Of a stretch of 7,853 nt of DNA, positions 5,939 to 7,853 are shown one piece after another. A program made the translations under genes and the position numbers. The notes under the pieces are model-generated. The model saw only the letters and a program-made list of their open reading frames with translations. It was not told the DNA's origin and searched no databases. Each line of letters opens with the position of its first letter. Position 1 is the stretch's first letter. The DNA comes from an uncultured Brevibacterium sp. (lineage in GTDB: Bacteria > Actinomycetota > Actinomycetes > Actinomycetales > Brevibacteriaceae), in NCBI GenBank assembly GCA_902489215.1, contig CABTZE010000093.1:1-7853 (forward strand), given 5' to 3'.

Positions 5939-7369
5939 TCAGCTTTTCACTGCCGACAGGACAGTGAACCTACGATCCCTCGCCCACTGTTCGACGCTGT
6001 CCTGTCCGAAAAGCCCTTCAAGTTCACGCCTGTACCGCAGCGCGGAATTGAACACGACGACCACACGACCGCCCGGCCGCAGCACCGCGTGGGCACTGTG
6101 CATCATCCTCTTGGCAGTATCGCTTTCGATTTCATGCCCAGCGTGAAAAGGCGGGTTGAGAAGCACAACATCGAAAGCCTGCTGCGGGAGCCCCTCCCCC
6201 GCATCCGTGTACTCAATACGCCAGTCAACGCCCGCCGGCATACCCGCCTCGGCAGTCAGCTGAGCCGATGCCAACGCCGCCGCCGACGCATCAGCGCCCA
6301 CGGCCTGCCCTGCACGCAACACGTGAGCGGCGGCCGTCAGCAACCAGCCATTGCCGCACCCCAAGTCGAGGATCCGCGGGCGGCCAGCAGGCACCTCGTC
6401 AGCTGATGTGGAGGAAAAACTAGCCGATCCTGCGTGACGCTCAGCGAGCGCACGCAGCAGCAAAGCGGAACCCGCGTCAATCTCCGGCCCGCCGAAACAG
6501 GCACCGTACGCGGACACCTCGAGATCGGGAGCACCCGGAATATCCGTCCGCGCAATGCGCTGGTGCGGCTCAATCCGCGCCGTGTTGAACCCCATGCCGG
6601 ATTCCGGCGTCGAGCCGATGATCATTCGCGACTTATAGCGGCCCGGCGACACATCGACCCGCTCGAAACCGCGCGCCAGCTCCGCATTGATGCCGCGAAA
6701 CAAGTGCTTATCGCGGCCGACGACCATGAACTCATCCACCACTGGGCGGAGCGCCGCAACGTAATCGGCCACCGCAGCCTGGGCTTTCGGCGAGATCAGC
6801 AGGGCTTTCGCCGGGCGGGCGCCGCGCACATCAAGGCCAGCAGAAATATGAGGCGGAAAACCCGGCAGCGGACGAACACTCACCCGCGAATCACCGAACA
6901 TCTCACGCAGCCGCTGGGCGTTGGGCAGAAAATCCGCATACACCGTGACCGTCCCCGTGGTCGCTGCGAGAACCGCCGCCGTCACCGAACCGTCCGCATC
7001 GTCAAGCACGACGAAAGACGCATCATCATCAAGCGGCACCGGATGCCGAGGTGGAACGTCGGGACGTCCCGAAATGTTCAGCTGGCCGGCGACTCGCCCC
7101 AACAAGTACCGCGACACAAAGGCTGACAGCGGAAAACCATTCGGCCACGCAGGGAAAAGCTCACGCATACGCTGCTCATGGGCTGTCCACGCGGGACTTT
7201 CAACATCAGGTTCCACGGCATCCACTGTAGTCGTGGATACACGCGGAGTGCGGGTGCCGCGTGGGTTGCCATAAGCCGCTGCGCGTGGTCTGCGGTCTGA
7301 GCGCTGAGTGCCGCTTGCACGTGGCGTGGCTTGAGTCTTACGTGGACCTGCCCGAAACTTCCGCGGCAC
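5939..7369 (-). CDS. Class I SAM-dependent methyltransferase, RsmC/RlmG-like (rRNA guanine-N2)
   Basis: Probably methylates the N2 amino group of a guanine in 16S (RsmC type) or 23S (RlmG type) rRNA using S-adenosylmethionine. The protein has two methyltransferase-like halves. The N-terminal half (about 62-280) is degenerate, as in RsmC/RlmG. The C-terminal half has motif I ILDLGCGNG (333-341), an acidic residue after strand 2 (VGAD, Asp360) and the catalytic NPPF (405-408) in VVLLNPPFHAGH. The FGGPEIDAGSALLLRAL segment (292-308) is the family's pre-motif-I stretch. The ending VVFNSALRYRRELEGLFG leans towards RlmG, but I cannot settle which. The annotated start is GTG at 7369, with no ribosome binding site. 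Residues 1-48 are basic and low in complexity with weak GC3, so GTG at residue 49 or 52, or ATG at residue 68, may be the true start. The gene stands alone, convergent with the ABC operon. Confidence 0.85.
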   Translation of the reverse strand: MPRKFRAGPRKTQATPRASGTQRSDRRPRAAAYGNPRGTRTPRVSTTTVDAVEPDVESPAWTAHEQRMRELFPAWPNGFPLSAFVSRYLLGRVAGQLNISGRPDVPPRHPVPLDDDASFVVLDDADGSVTAAVLAATTGTVTVYADFLPNAQRLREMFGDSRVSVRPLPGFPPHISAGLDVRGARPAKALLISPKAQAAVADYVAALRPVVDEFMVVGRDKHLFRGINAELARGFERVDVSPGRYKSRMIIGSTPESGMGFNTARIEPHQRIARTDIPGAPDLEVSAYGACFGGPEIDAGSALLLRALAERHAGSASFSSTSADEVPAGRPRILDLGCGNGWLLTAAAHVLRAGQAVGADASAAALASAQLTAEAGMPAGVDWRIEYTDAGEGLPQQAFDVVLLNPPFHAGHEIESDTAKRMMHSAHAVLRPGGRVVVVFNSALRYRRELEGLFGQDSVEQWARDRRFTVLSAVKS

Positions 7370-7372
7370 GGA

Positions 7373-7386
7373 TAGAGTTAAGGGTA
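7373..7386 (+). promoter_or_regulatory. Likely leaderless promoter of the universal stress protein gene
   Basis: TAGAGT (7373-7378) is followed by 7 nt and then ATG at 7386, the same layout as TAGACT, 7 nt, ATG at the kinase gene. The AAGGG before the ATG sits too close (1 nt) to act as a normal ribosome binding site. No clear -35 is seen. The operator motif of the two-component module is absent here. Confidence 0.45.
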
Positions 7387-7796
7387 TGACGATTCTTGTT
7401 GGCTACACCCCCAGCACAAAAGGCCAAGCAGCACTGACGGCAGCCGTTGACCTCGCCAAGAAAACCGGCGACACGCTCTACGTTGTCAACGCCGGAGTCG
7501 GCGAAGCGATAGACGAACGCGAAGTCGCAACCGAAGACCAGCTGAACAAGGCCCGCGAATACATGAAGTCCGAAGGGGTCGAAGGCAAAGTCAAGCAGTA
7601 CCTGCGCGGCAACGACGCCGCCGAAGAACTGCTTGCGCTCGCCGAAGCCCGCAGCGATGTGACGATGCTCGTCATTGGGCTTCGCCGCCGCTCCCCCGTG
7701 GGCAAGCTGTTCATGGGCTCGATTTCGCAGAAGATCATTCTCAACGCAAAAGTCCCAGTGCTGTCCGTTCGCGAAGCCGAAGAATACGAAGTCTGA
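7386..7796 (+). CDS. Universal stress protein, UspA family, single domain
   Basis: Small cytoplasmic alpha/beta nucleotide-binding protein of the UspA fold, 136 residues, the usual size for a single domain. It opens with strand 1, MTILVGYTPS, lacking the Asp often seen after the strand in ATP-binding members. The phosphate loop is GLRRRSPVGKLFMGS (98-112), fitting G-x2-[G]-x9-G-S except that the second glycine is Arg101. This GLRRRSPVGK version is familiar in actinobacterial USPs. The last strand, VPVLSV (123-128), completes the fold, and the C-terminus is acidic. Such proteins support survival under starvation or envelope and oxidative stress; the exact role is not deducible. The gene is divergent from the methyltransferase, starts 16 bp from its annotated GTG, and is probably translated leaderless. 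Confidence 0.92.
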   Translation: MTILVGYTPSTKGQAALTAAVDLAKKTGDTLYVVNAGVGEAIDEREVATEDQLNKAREYMKSEGVEGKVKQYLRGNDAAEELLALAEARSDVTMLVIGLRRRSPVGKLFMGSISQKIILNAKVPVLSVREAEEYEV

Positions 7797-7853
7797 GCAG
7801 CAGGCCCGACCCGGCCCGGCGCCTCGTACTCTAACCGGGGCGGCCGCCCGCGG
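7797..7853. other. Right-end intergenic tail
   Basis: This GC-rich 57-bp tail follows the stress protein. It contains the 12-bp perfect palindrome GGGCGGCCGCCC (7838-7849) and a TACTCT hexamer (7827-7832) of the TAnnnT type that could be a -10 for a gene beyond the window. Neither is strong enough to call, and no terminator is visible before the edge. Confidence 0.3.

Noticed and set aside
6434..7126. 230-codon Arg/His-rich plus-strand frame opposite the methyltransferase
   Set aside because: It is a shadow of the methyltransferase gene; the Arg-rich composition comes from reading GC-rich codons on the wrong strand.
7838..7849. 12-bp palindrome GGGCGGCCGCCC at the right end as a terminator
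   Set aside because: It has no loop and no following T-run before the window ends, and contains a simple GC-only sequence, so it cannot be called.

Overview
The window is high-GC DNA with dense, GC-ending codon use, 4-bp ATGA gene overlaps, two likely leaderless promoters, an actinobacterial-style HisKA_3 kinase and NarL-type regulator pair, and a UspA protein of the GLRRRSPVGK type. Together these point to an actinobacterium, probably a Micrococcales/Actinomycetales-like lineage. I cannot name a genus. There is no rRNA, tRNA, CRISPR array or transposase.

Layout. (a) 1-393, minus strand: the start of a secreted protein (signal peptide plus acidic Ser/Glu/Pro/Ala spacer). At base 111 it runs in frame into a perfect inverted copy of part of the histidine kinase gene to its right, and this copy continues off the left edge. 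(b) 394-623: divergent intergenic region with a dyad near the secreted gene, an 18-bp operator candidate, and a leaderless promoter for the kinase. (c) 624-5830, plus strand: a four-gene module of membrane histidine kinase, NarL/LuxR-type response regulator, ABC ATPase and 10-TM FtsX/MacB-type permease. Kinase-regulator and ATPase-permease each overlap by 4 bp, and a strong terminator follows at 5863-5904. (d) 5939-7369, minus strand: an RsmC/RlmG-like rRNA guanine-N2 methyltransferase, convergent with the module. (e) 7386-7796, plus strand: a single-domain universal stress protein, divergent from the methyltransferase with only 16 bp between the annotated starts.

How the genes work together. 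The kinase probably senses envelope or small-molecule stress, phosphorylates the regulator at Asp55, and the regulator switches on the ABC exporter. The sequence gives direct support for this link: an almost identical 18-bp site, CATCCCGCGGGMCGATGA, lies in front of both the kinase gene and the ABC gene. In both places it sits at nearly the same distance from a -10-like hexamer and the start codon. This predicts autoregulation of the two-component pair and co-activation of the transporter.

The two observations most worth a second look are this shared operator and the 111-bp, 100% identical inverted duplication at the left edge. The duplication makes a biologically odd fusion and could be a real recent rearrangement, an invertible segment, or an amplification/assembly chimera.
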